From Ruminococcaceae bacterium UBA1036 (GTDB taxonomy: Bacteria; Bacillota; Clostridia; Oscillospirales; Acutalibacteraceae), in contig DCEF01000005.1 of NCBI GenBank assembly GCA_002316805.1, positions 1 to 54,237 of the forward strand: DNA of 54,237 nucleotides. Direction: 5' to 3'. This document shows, piece after piece, positions 40,928 through 48,226 of the stretch (position 1 is its first letter; each line of letters opens with the position of its first letter). The notes under the pieces are model-generated. The model made no database searches, was not told the DNA's origin, and was given only the letters and a program-made list of their open reading frames with translations. The position numbers were made by a program, and so were the translations under genes.

Positions 40928-42052
40928 ATGAAGGTCCTTTTTGCCGGCGGCGGCACCGCTGGACATATTAACCCGGCACTTGCGATTGCTGGCTATCTGC
41001 GTGAGCAGGAACCCGATGTGCAGATTCTGTATATAGGTGCAAAAGGCGGCATGGAAGAACACCTTGTGCCTGCAGCCGGATATGATTTTCGCAGCATCAC
41101 GGTTTCAGGCTTCCAGAGAAAACTCAGCCTGAAGAATATCGGGCGCAATGCGTCTGCAGCCTTTCACGCAGTCACTGCGAGCCGTCAGGCACGCAAAATC
41201 ATAAGCAGCTTCAGGCCGGATATATGCATAGGCACGGGCGGTTATGTTGCTGGCCCTGTTATACGTGAAGCCATAAAAATGAACATACCATCGCTTATCC
41301 ACGAGCAGAACGCCTTTCCTGGTGTCACCAACAAACTGCTTTCAAAAGGTGCAGACCGCACTATGCTGGCTGTGCCTGATGCCCAGAAATACCTTGCGCC
41401 CGAAGCGCGCTGCGTAATTACAGGCAATCCGGTGCGCCAGGAAGTCATAAGGGCAGACCGCGAAGAAGCGCGCAGGAAGTTAAACCTTGACAGCCGCCCG
41501 CTTATCCTCTCTTTCGGTGGGAGCCTCGGCGCAAGGAAGATCAATGAAGCTGTGGCCGACCTGCTGGTGGAGAGCGCAAAGAGCGGGAAGTACCAGCATA
41601 TTCACGGATATGGCAAGTGGGGAAAATGGTTTCCAGACTTGCTAAAGCAGAAGGGAGCCGACCCGGCAGCACACAAAGAACTCGATGTGCGTGAATATAT
41701 CAGCAATATGCCTGACTGTCTGGCAGCAGCAGACCTTGTGATATGCAGGGCGGGCGCCATAACGCTCAGCGAACTTCAGGTGCAGGGCAAGGCGTCGATA
41801 CTTATACCTTCGCCTAATGTTGCTGAAAACCACCAGTACCATAATGCCATGGCACTTGTAGAAAGGGACGCTGCAGAGATAATTGAAGAAAAGGACCTCA
41901 CCGGTCAGGCACTCTGTAAAAAAGTCGAGGAGTTGTTTGCGCATCCAGAAAAGCTCAGGTCGCTCGGTGAAAATGCTAAAAAGATGGCTATAGCCGATAC
42001 AAACGCCCGCATTTATAAGATTATACATGAGGTGTTGGCAGAGCACCATTGA
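40928..42052 (+). CDS. murG: UDP-GlcNAc:lipid I N-acetylglucosaminyltransferase MurG
   Basis: This peripheral membrane enzyme converts lipid I to lipid II. The 374-residue product begins MKVLFAGGGTAGHINPALAIA and has IGTGGYVAGPVI (near 102-113), HEQNAFPGVTNK (near 125), LSFGGSLGARKIN (near 192) and the UDP-GlcNAc site RAGAITLSEL with PSPNVAENHQ (near 275-303). ATG 40928 has CGGGAGA 9 bp upstream. Confidence 0.97.
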   Translation: MKVLFAGGGTAGHINPALAIAGYLREQEPDVQILYIGAKGGMEEHLVPAAGYDFRSITVSGFQRKLSLKNIGRNASAAFHAVTASRQARKIISSFRPDICIGTGGYVAGPVIREAIKMNIPSLIHEQNAFPGVTNKLLSKGADRTMLAVPDAQKYLAPEARCVITGNPVRQEVIRADREEARRKLNLDSRPLILSFGGSLGARKINEAVADLLVESAKSGKYQHIHGYGKWGKWFPDLLKQKGADPAAHKELDVREYISNMPDCLAAADLVICRAGAITLSELQVQGKASILIPSPNVAENHQYHNAMALVERDAAEIIEEKDLTGQALCKKVEELFAHPEKLRSLGENAKKMAIADTNARIYKIIHEVLAEHH

Positions 42053-42116
42053 AAGTTCCGTAACAGCAGAACCCAGCACAGCATATTATGTTGTCAGAAT
42101 GTGTGGGGGTGCTGTT

Positions 42117-43376
42117 ATGCAGAAACTTTTGATACACGGCGGGAAGAAGCTGGAGGGCGAAGTCAAAATACGCGGGGCAAAGAACAGCACACTTCCGCTT
42201 ATGGCGGCGTCGCTTGTATGCAGCGGAAAATGCATTCTGCATAACTGCCCTTCTCTGCTGGATGTTGATACTTCGGAACAGATTTTAAGGCATCTTGGCT
42301 GCAATGTTAAAGAATCGGAAGGAGCTGTTGTAATTGATCCGACGACCGTCTGCAGGTACGATATTCCAGACCGTCTTATGCGCGAGATGCGCTCATCTAT
42401 TATTTTCTTGGGGGCAATAGTCGGGCGAATCGGGAAAGCCGTTCTGTCATATCCCGGCGGCTGTGAGCTTGGACCGCGGCCAATCGACCTTCACATTTCC
42501 TCTTTAAGGAAGATGGGTGTAGATATTAAGGAAAATCACGGAAGGCTTAACTGTTCCACACCGGATGGGCTTCATGGAGCTTCAATTTCACTTACTTTCC
42601 CCAGTGTTGGTGCAACGGAGAACATAATAATTACCGCAGTGCTTGCAAAAGGCACCACAGTTATAAGCAATGCGGCACGTGAGCCTGAGATATGCGACCT
42701 TGCGGATTTTCTTAACTCATGCGGCGCAAAAATATACGGAGCCGGTGAAAGCACAATTACGATAGACGGCGTAAGTCGCCTTTCCGGGTGCGAACATACC
42801 GTTATACCGGACAGGATAGCAGCAGCAACATATCTTGCAGCAGCAGCAGCGACCGGCGGCACCATAACTGTAAGCGATGTTTTTCCGAAGCACCTTGAGC
42901 CGATTATCCCAGCATTTGAAGAAAGCGGCTGCACTGTAAATACAGAAGGAAGCAGAGTGCACATTTCATCCCCGCATAGGCTCCACCGCATAAGGTGTGT
43001 CAGAACAATGCCTTACCCGGGTTTTCCTACGGATGCTCAGGCGCCTGTCATGGCAATGACTACGGTGGCGGATGGAACAAGCATATTTGTCGAAAACATA
43101 TTTGAAAGTAGGTATAAGCATGTTGGTGAGCTTCTTCGCCTTGGCGCAAACATAAAAGTTGAAGGCCATGTTGCTGTTGTAGACGGCGTCAAACGCCTTT
43201 CAGGTGCACCTGTTGAAGCAACTGACCTGCGCGGGGGTGCTGCCCTTGTGGTTGCGGGCCTGGCTGCATGCGGCACTACCGAGATAAGCGGGCTGCACCA
43301 TCTTGACCGCGGGTACGAAAACCTTGAGAAAAACCTTACCGCACTTGGTGCCGATGTTGTACGTAATGAAACATAG
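42117..43376 (+). CDS. murA: UDP-N-acetylglucosamine 1-carboxyvinyltransferase MurA
   Basis: This cytosolic enzyme carries out the first committed step of peptidoglycan synthesis, adding phosphoenolpyruvate to UDP-GlcNAc. The 419-residue product begins MQKLLIHGGKKLEGEVKIRGAKNSTLPLMAA and keeps the active-site Cys in YPGGCELGPRPIDLH (near 116), with FPTDAQAP (near 303) later. GGGGGTG is 7 bp before ATG 42117. The frame is open upstream into the murG end, but that part is a shadow. It is the usual clostridial placement before divIB. Confidence 0.96.
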   Translation: MQKLLIHGGKKLEGEVKIRGAKNSTLPLMAASLVCSGKCILHNCPSLLDVDTSEQILRHLGCNVKESEGAVVIDPTTVCRYDIPDRLMREMRSSIIFLGAIVGRIGKAVLSYPGGCELGPRPIDLHISSLRKMGVDIKENHGRLNCSTPDGLHGASISLTFPSVGATENIIITAVLAKGTTVISNAAREPEICDLADFLNSCGAKIYGAGESTITIDGVSRLSGCEHTVIPDRIAAATYLAAAAATGGTITVSDVFPKHLEPIIPAFEESGCTVNTEGSRVHISSPHRLHRIRCVRTMPYPGFPTDAQAPVMAMTTVADGTSIFVENIFESRYKHVGELLRLGANIKVEGHVAVVDGVKRLSGAPVEATDLRGGAALVVAGLAACGTTEISGLHHLDRGYENLEKNLTALGADVVRNET

Positions 43377-43387
43377 GAAGTGAAAAC

Positions 43388-44278
43388 ATGCGAAAAAATT
43401 CCTCTGCACCACACCGCTCGGGTAATATGTATTATGCGCCTGCTCCCACATATGACGGAACACGTGCGGCGGAATTTGCCGCCGCTGCGCGGCAGCGCAC
43501 GGAGCAAAGGCGCAAGCACAGGTCGCGCATGTTGGCTGTCTTTTATATTTTCCTGTTTTTGGCTGTAATAGCCGTGGCAGTTACGCTTTCTTTTACAGTG
43601 CTGTTTAAAATTACGAATGTTTGCGTTTCGGGGATATCAAGGTATTCGGAGAAACAGATACTCGACGCAAGCGGCATAAAAAGGGGGGACAACCTTTTCC
43701 TTATACATACTTCCGCATCTGCCGAGAAAATCGGCCAGAAACTTCCGTATATCGGCACAGTCAATGTCGCGCGCAAATTCCCCACGCAGGTAGAGATATC
43801 GGTCAAGGCGGAGCCGGTGTGTGGGGCGGCGGCTTTCGGCAATGGTTACATTGTGATTGGTGAAAACGGGAAGGCTCTTGAGTGCACAAAAAAGTGCCCG
43901 CAGGGCTGCATTGTGTTTAAGGGGCTTAACATCAGCAAAGCACAGCCGGGCTTCCCGGTAGCGTTTGCAAATTCAAGCCGCGCTGAAATTTTACGGAATG
44001 TGATGGACTCAGTAAAGAAAAACGGTTTATCAAACATAACCGAAGCAGATTTTTCACAGCCTTCACGCATCCTTCTAAATTATGACAGGCGTGTTACAAT
44101 TAATTTTGGTACGTCTGCGGACATTGACTATAAACTTGTTTTTGCTAAAAAACTTCTGAAAGAGAACATTAAAAGAACTGAAAAGGGGACGTTGAACATG
44201 TCAGTAGTTTCAGACACAAACAAGGCATATTTTGATCCTGATTATGGTACGGGTTCTTCCGCACCTGCAAGCAAGTAA
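43388..44278 (+). CDS. divIB: Cell division protein DivIB/FtsQ
   Basis: This bitopic divisome protein works with FtsL and FtsB. The 296-residue product has a basic cytosolic N-terminus rich in Arg and Ala (residues 1-50), one membrane helix (about 51-74) and an extracellular POTRA domain (FKITNVCVSGISRYSEKQILDASGIKRGDNLFLI, about 72-105). A beta domain and a Ser/Pro-ended tail follow. AGGAAG is 8 bp before ATG 43388. It lies immediately before ftsZ, as in Bacillus (there with ftsA between). Confidence 0.9.
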   Translation: MRKNSSAPHRSGNMYYAPAPTYDGTRAAEFAAAARQRTEQRRKHRSRMLAVFYIFLFLAVIAVAVTLSFTVLFKITNVCVSGISRYSEKQILDASGIKRGDNLFLIHTSASAEKIGQKLPYIGTVNVARKFPTQVEISVKAEPVCGAAAFGNGYIVIGENGKALECTKKCPQGCIVFKGLNISKAQPGFPVAFANSSRAEILRNVMDSVKKNGLSNITEADFSQPSRILLNYDRRVTINFGTSADIDYKLVFAKKLLKENIKRTEKGTLNMSVVSDTNKAYFDPDYGTGSSAPASK

Positions 44279-44310
44279 TTTTCCCATCATTTCTTTTAGA
44301 AAAAATTTCA

Positions 44311-44338
44311 TTGAATTTAACCGCAGAAAGTGTATAAT
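44311..44338 (+). promoter_or_regulatory. Promoter of ftsZ
   Basis: TTGAAT (44311-44316) and a perfect TATAAT (44333-44338), with a 16-bp spacer, lie 67 bp before ATG 44405. The -10 box is inside the palindrome at 44328-44353. Confidence 0.75.
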
Positions 44339-44353
44339 TAAAATTATACACTT
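44328..44353. promoter_or_regulatory. Perfect 12+12 bp palindrome over the ftsZ -10 element (candidate operator)
   Basis: AAGTGTATAATT (44328-44339), a 2-bp AA centre, and AATTATACACTT (44342-44353) form a perfect inverted repeat. It covers the -10 box and the likely start site, so only its right arm would be in the RNA. This points to a DNA operator for a dimeric regulator rather than an RNA hairpin. The regulator is unknown. Confidence 0.6.
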
Positions 44354-44404
44354 GCTGTAAACCGATTATTTCTGTGACAAGATTTATAAGGGGGAAGCGG
44401 CACG

Positions 44405-45514
44405 ATGCCTTTTGAAATTGATAACGACTTTGATGATGTCGTACAAATAAAAGTGATTGGTGTAGGCGGCGGCGGTGGAAACGCAGTTGACCGTATGGTT
44501 GATGCCGGTGTGCAGGGAATTGAATTTATAAGTGTGAATACGGACCGGCAGGCATTGTACCGTTCCAAGGCAACACAGAAGATTCAGATCGGCGAAAAAG
44601 TAACGCATGGCAAGGGTGCAGGTTCAAAACCGGAAATCGGCCAGAAAGCTGCTGATGAAAGCCGTGAGGCTATTGCGGCTGCTATCCGCGGAAGCGATAT
44701 GGTCTTTGTAACAGCTGGCATGGGTGGTGGCACCGGAACAGGAGCAGCACCTATAGTTGCTGAAATAGCCCACGATATGGGAGTCTTAACGGTAGGCATT
44801 GTAACTAAGCCTTTTTCATTTGAGGGCCGCAGGCGCATGGAGCAGGCTGAAAATGGAATTACCGCGTTGAAAGAGCATGTTGATTCGCTTGTAGTAATAC
44901 CTAATGAGCGTCTGAAGCTGGTTAGCGAGCAGCGCATTACGCTGTTGAATGCTTTCTCAATAGCAGATGATGTGCTCAGGCAGGGCGTTGAGAGCATTTC
45001 AGACCTTATAAAGCTGCCGGGGCTTGTCAACCTTGATTTTGCCGACGTTACGGCAATCATGAAAGATGCCGGGTATGCGCACATGGGTGTTGGACGTGCC
45101 TCCGGCAAAGACAAGGCCGAGGAAGCCGCCAAGATGGCAATTTCAAGCCCGTTGCTCGAAACTTCCATTACTGGCGCTAAAGGTGTAATCATCAACATTA
45201 CATCTTCTCCGGATATAGGTCTTGATGAAATGGAGACGGCTTCTTCAATGATAGCCAAACAGGCCCATGAAGATGCAAACATAATCTGGGGCGCTGCTTT
45301 CGATGAGAACATGGATGACGAAATGAGCGTCACCGTTATTGCAACAGGATTCCCGACCGCTTCGGGCGGAGAAGAGTCCCCTGTTGTAAAAACAGAGGAA
45401 GGCAAACCTGCTGCTGGTGCAAAGAACGAAAAGGCAGCGGAGAAGAAAAAGGTGCCTGCACAGGAAAATGACGATTTTACAGATATTATGCAGATTTTCA
45501 GTAGAAAGAGCTGA
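44405..45514 (+). CDS. ftsZ: Cell division GTPase FtsZ
   Basis: This tubulin-like GTPase forms the Z ring. The 369-residue product has KVIGVGGGGGNAVDRM (near 16-31), the signature GMGGGTGTGAAPI (near 106-118), the catalytic T7 loop NLDFADV (near 213), and a C-terminal linker rich in Glu/Lys/Ala. The far C-terminus reads DDFTDIMQIFSRKS, unlike the usual DIPxFLRxR peptide that binds FtsA, SepF or EzrA. It has its own promoter and terminator. ftsA is absent from the cluster. Confidence 0.97.
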   Translation: MPFEIDNDFDDVVQIKVIGVGGGGGNAVDRMVDAGVQGIEFISVNTDRQALYRSKATQKIQIGEKVTHGKGAGSKPEIGQKAADESREAIAAAIRGSDMVFVTAGMGGGTGTGAAPIVAEIAHDMGVLTVGIVTKPFSFEGRRRMEQAENGITALKEHVDSLVVIPNERLKLVSEQRITLLNAFSIADDVLRQGVESISDLIKLPGLVNLDFADVTAIMKDAGYAHMGVGRASGKDKAEEAAKMAISSPLLETSITGAKGVIINITSSPDIGLDEMETASSMIAKQAHEDANIIWGAAFDENMDDEMSVTVIATGFPTASGGEESPVVKTEEGKPAAGAKNEKAAEKKKVPAQENDDFTDIMQIFSRKS

Positions 45515-45534
45515 TATCTTTTTATTGTCAGCAT

Positions 45535-45565
45535 AAGGCTCCGCCACAGAAGCGGGGCTTTTTTA
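45535..45565 (+). terminator. Terminator after ftsZ
   Basis: AAGGCTCCGC (45535-45544) pairs with GCGGGGCTT (45552-45560), including G-U pairs, around loop CACAGAA. It is followed by TTTTAA. Confidence 0.88.
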
Positions 45566-45581
45566 ATGCCGATAACAGTCG

Positions 45582-45626
45582 TTTTCAACGCATAATGGCC
45601 GCAGGCCGCCATTTATGCGTTGAAAA
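45582..45626. repeat. Long hairpin after the ftsZ terminator
   Basis: Arms TTTTCAACGCATAATGGC (45582-45599) and GCCATTTATGCGTTGAAAA (45608-45626) pair over 18 bp with a single bulged T and an 8-nt loop. It lies 17 bp after the ftsZ terminator and has no U-run, so it may be a backup terminator, an RNA-processing element or a dispersed repeat. Confidence 0.7.
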
Positions 45627-45669
45627 ATTCGATTTACGGTTTTCTTTGCTTTAAAAAGCGGCTTTGCTA

Positions 45670-45697
45670 TTGAAATCTAAGCCTTCTGTGCTATAAT
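45670..45697 (+). promoter_or_regulatory. Promoter of the CorA-type gene
   Basis: TTGAAA (45670-45675) and TATAAT (45692-45697) with a 16-bp spacer lie 37 bp before the GTG of the leader frame and 95 bp before ATG 45792. Confidence 0.72.
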
Positions 45698-45733
45698 TAC
45701 ACATGAACTGTGGAAAAATAAGGGGGTGGCATT

Positions 45734-45880
45734 GTGAAACCTGACCCATATGGAAATGTTCGACGAAAATTTCATAGAGGAGATGAACACAATGCTGTCC
45801 TATTACAAAACGGAAAACGGCCGCATGGAACAGCTTACATCCTGCGAGCCAGGATGCTGGATAAACTGTGTTGCGCCTGA
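45734..45880 (+). other. Possible leader ORF overlapping the start of corA
   Basis: GTG 45734 follows AGGGGGTGG at a good distance and opens a 48-codon frame (MKPDPYGNV...) that runs out of frame over the corA start and stops at TGA 45880. Its SD is better than that of corA. It could be a regulatory leader peptide, or the SD could simply serve the alternative corA-frame ATG 45750. The amino-acid content is not gene-like, so confidence is low. Confidence 0.3.
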
Positions 45881-46715
45881 TGACAGGGAAGTTAACAGCT
45901 TGATTTCCGATTTCGGGATTGAGCCGGATTTTTTCCGCGCGGCGATGGATGAGGAAGAGTCATCCCATATCGACAACGAAGATGAAAACACATTGATAGT
46001 GATTGATATCCCTATTGTTGAAAAAGAGGAAAACAACATATCCTACACTACAATGCCTTTGGGTATCATCATCACCGAAAAGAATGTAATCACAGTTTCC
46101 ATAAAAGACAACCCGGTTGTCGGCGAGTTTGCACAGGGTCTCGTGCGAAATGTGCAGACAAACCTTAAAACCCGATTTGTGCTTAATATCATGCTGCGCG
46201 TTGCTGCGCGCTTTTTGCAATACCTTAAGCAAATCGATAAAATCAGCAACTATGTTGAGAAAGAGCTGCGCCATTCAATGCGTAACAAAGAGCTGCTGCA
46301 GCTTCTCGACATTGAGAAATCGCTTGTTTACTTTTCTTCCTCGCTTAAAGGCAACGAGATAACGCTGGAAAAAATTATGCGTGGAAGGGTTATAAAAATG
46401 TATGATGAGGATCATGACCTGCTCGACGATGTTCTGATTGAAGTCAGGCAGGCGATAGATATGTCAAATATTTACCTTAACATCGTCAACGGCATTATGG
46501 ATGCTTCTTCATCGGTCATTTCGAACAACCTGAGCTCGGTAATGAAAGCGTTTGTGCCGTTCCTTGTGCTTGCTGTAATTCCGTTGATTATCTTCGGGCT
46601 TTACGGAATGAATGTGAGTTTCATACCATTTGCTAATTTCTGGTTTCCGCTGATACTGGCTGCCGGGCTTACTGCAGTTACATTTTTTGCAATGAAAAAG
46701 AAAAAAGCGCTGTGA
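45792..46715 (+). CDS. corA: CorA-family divalent metal channel
   Basis: This is a homopentameric magnesium or cobalt channel of the cytoplasmic membrane. The 307-residue product has a large cytosolic N-terminal domain and long helices (YLKQIDKISNYVEKELRHSM near 152-171). Two C-terminal membrane helices (about 249-270 and 280-300) are joined by the signature YGMN followed by VSFIPFANFW. I chose ATG 45792, with GAGGAG 9 bp upstream; the in-frame ATGs 45750, 45756 and 45783 are alternatives. It has its own promoter. No M-box riboswitch is visible. Whether it carries Mg2+, Co2+ or Zn2+ cannot be told. Confidence 0.92.
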   Translation: MLSYYKTENGRMEQLTSCEPGCWINCVAPDDREVNSLISDFGIEPDFFRAAMDEEESSHIDNEDENTLIVIDIPIVEKEENNISYTTMPLGIIITEKNVITVSIKDNPVVGEFAQGLVRNVQTNLKTRFVLNIMLRVAARFLQYLKQIDKISNYVEKELRHSMRNKELLQLLDIEKSLVYFSSSLKGNEITLEKIMRGRVIKMYDEDHDLLDDVLIEVRQAIDMSNIYLNIVNGIMDASSSVISNNLSSVMKAFVPFLVLAVIPLIIFGLYGMNVSFIPFANFWFPLILAAGLTAVTFFAMKKKKAL

Positions 46716-46874
46716 ATTGTGTTCTATGCAGAGCGCATATAATATGGAACTGGGAACTGCGGAGCTGCTCCCTGTTTTTGTTTCTGCAAATCCGAATATA
46801 AAAACGTCTTGCTTAATATTATGTTTCTGTATGGCAGTGCATATCTGCCATGCGGCATTCTTACTTTAGAATAT

Positions 46875-46922
46875 AGCTGAAAAGAACACGTTGCCTCAGC
46901 TTGAACGGGCAGCGTGTTCTTC
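46875..46922 (+). promoter_or_regulatory. Hairpin in the leader of the CDF exporter gene
   Basis: AAGAACACGTTGCC and GGCAGCGTGTTCTT form a 14-bp stem with one G-U pair and a loop of about 18 nt, ending just before the SD (CGAGG). There is no U-run. It could control translation of the metal exporter or end the corA transcript. A smaller hairpin, TGGCAG/CTGCCA, is at 46832-46850. The 221-bp gap shows no riboswitch consensus that I know. Confidence 0.5.
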
Positions 46923-46936
46923 CCGAGGTATTTGCT

Positions 46937-48112
46937 ATGACAAAGTTGTTAATACGCATTTTTGTGCCTGACTATAAAAATAAAAACGACCCCCGAGTAC
47001 GCCGGAAATACGGGCAGTTTTCCGGTATTGTTGGTATTGTGACTAACCTCATCATGTTTGCAATCAAATTTTTTGCAGGGATTTTTGCGCACAGCATATC
47101 CATAATAGTCGATGCTGTAAACAACCTCAGCGATTCCGCTTCATCAGTTGTGACGCTGATAGGTTTCAGGCTGGCTTCGAAGCCTGCCGACAGTGAGCAC
47201 CCTTTTGGCCATGCGCGCGTTGAGTATATAAGCGGGCTCATTGTTTCGCTTATGCTTTTCGTTGTTGGATTTCAGTTTGCGCAGAGCTCAGTGCAGAAGA
47301 TAGTCCATCCGGAAAATACATCTTTTACCGTGGTTACGGCATGTGTACTTGCAGTTTCACTGCTGCTTAAGCTCTGGCAGGTCTCGTTTTACCGCACGGT
47401 TGGCAAAATACTTAAGTCGGATGCATTGGTTGCGACTGCCGCGGACAGCCGCAGTGATGTAATTTCGACGTTTGTGGTTTTAATCGGAGCTTTGATTACA
47501 CATTTTACCGGCTATAATTTAGATGGCTGGATGGGCCTTGCTGTGGCTGTTTTCATAATGGTGACGGGGCTCCAGCTTATACGCAAAACAAGCGACCCGC
47601 TGCTGGGCGAAGCGCCTTCTAAAGAGTTTGTTGACGATATTTACAACACTATAGGGGAAAAAGACGGCATAATCGGTGTGCATGACCTCGAAGTCCATGA
47701 CTATGGGCCGGGGCGCTGCTTCGCGTCGGTTCACTGCGAGGTGCCGGCAGAGCGCGACATTATTGTAAGCCATGACATTATAGATAACATAGAGCGCGAG
47801 TTCCTGTTTAAAAAGGGCATACATCTTGTAATCCACATGGATCCAATCATAACTGACGACCCTCGGACAAATATGCTGAATACTGAAGTGCACGGGATAA
47901 TTTTAGGTATTTCACCAGAAATAACGATGCATGATTTCCGCGTTGTATGGGGTCCTACACATGCAAACCTTGTGTTTGATGTCTGTGTGCCTTTCGGCTT
48001 TAAAATAAGCGATGAAGAGCTTAAAAAAAATGTTGGCGATAAAATACGCAAAATTAACCCGCACTATTACTCTGTTATTACTGTAGACCACGAGTATGTT
48101 CCAAAAGCCTGA
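46937..48112 (+). CDS. Cation diffusion facilitator (CDF) family metal exporter
   Basis: This membrane antiporter exports divalent metal such as Zn2+, Co2+, Fe2+ or Mn2+. The 391-residue product has about six spans. The metal-site helices are visible as IIVDAVNNLSDSASS (near 52-66) and ADSRSDVIST (near 175-184), plus HPFGHARVEY (near 86-95). A C-terminal cytosolic domain with His-rich segments (VHDLEVHDYGPGRC, HLVIHMDP) follows and is longer than usual. ATG 46937 has CGAGG 8 bp upstream; the longer frame from 46901 lies in the hairpin. The metal cannot be decided. Confidence 0.92.
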   Translation: MTKLLIRIFVPDYKNKNDPRVRRKYGQFSGIVGIVTNLIMFAIKFFAGIFAHSISIIVDAVNNLSDSASSVVTLIGFRLASKPADSEHPFGHARVEYISGLIVSLMLFVVGFQFAQSSVQKIVHPENTSFTVVTACVLAVSLLLKLWQVSFYRTVGKILKSDALVATAADSRSDVISTFVVLIGALITHFTGYNLDGWMGLAVAVFIMVTGLQLIRKTSDPLLGEAPSKEFVDDIYNTIGEKDGIIGVHDLEVHDYGPGRCFASVHCEVPAERDIIVSHDIIDNIEREFLFKKGIHLVIHMDPIITDDPRTNMLNTEVHGIILGISPEITMHDFRVVWGPTHANLVFDVCVPFGFKISDEELKKNVGDKIRKINPHYYSVITVDHEYVPKA

Positions 48113-48142
48113 ACCGGAAATAGAAATTTAACATTTGAATAC

Positions 48143-48171
48143 TTGCTTTTTTATGCAGAAAGGATTATGAT
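48143..48171 (+). promoter_or_regulatory. Promoter of htpG
   Basis: TTGCTT (48143-48148) and TATGAT (48166-48171) with a 17-bp spacer lie directly before the CIRCE element. Confidence 0.68.
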
Positions 48172-48175
48172 TGAA

Positions 48176-48202
48176 TTAGCACTTGAAACGATAGAGTGCT
48201 AA
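48176..48202 (+). promoter_or_regulatory. CIRCE element (HrcA operator) before htpG
   Basis: TTAGCACTT (48176-48184), nine bases, then GAGTGCTAA (48194-48202). The CIRCE consensus is TTAGCACTC-N9-GAGTGCTAA, so there is a single mismatch at the last base of the left arm. It starts 5 bp after the -10 box, the usual place for HrcA repression of heat-shock genes. Confidence 0.93.
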
Positions 48203-48226
48203 TTCTTTTTAACGGAAGGGATACGC

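Noticed and set aside
44584..45612. 342-codon minus-strand open frame across ftsZ
   Set aside because: It is an antisense shadow of ftsZ: Ser/Ala/Pro-rich, with no start signal and no family resemblance.
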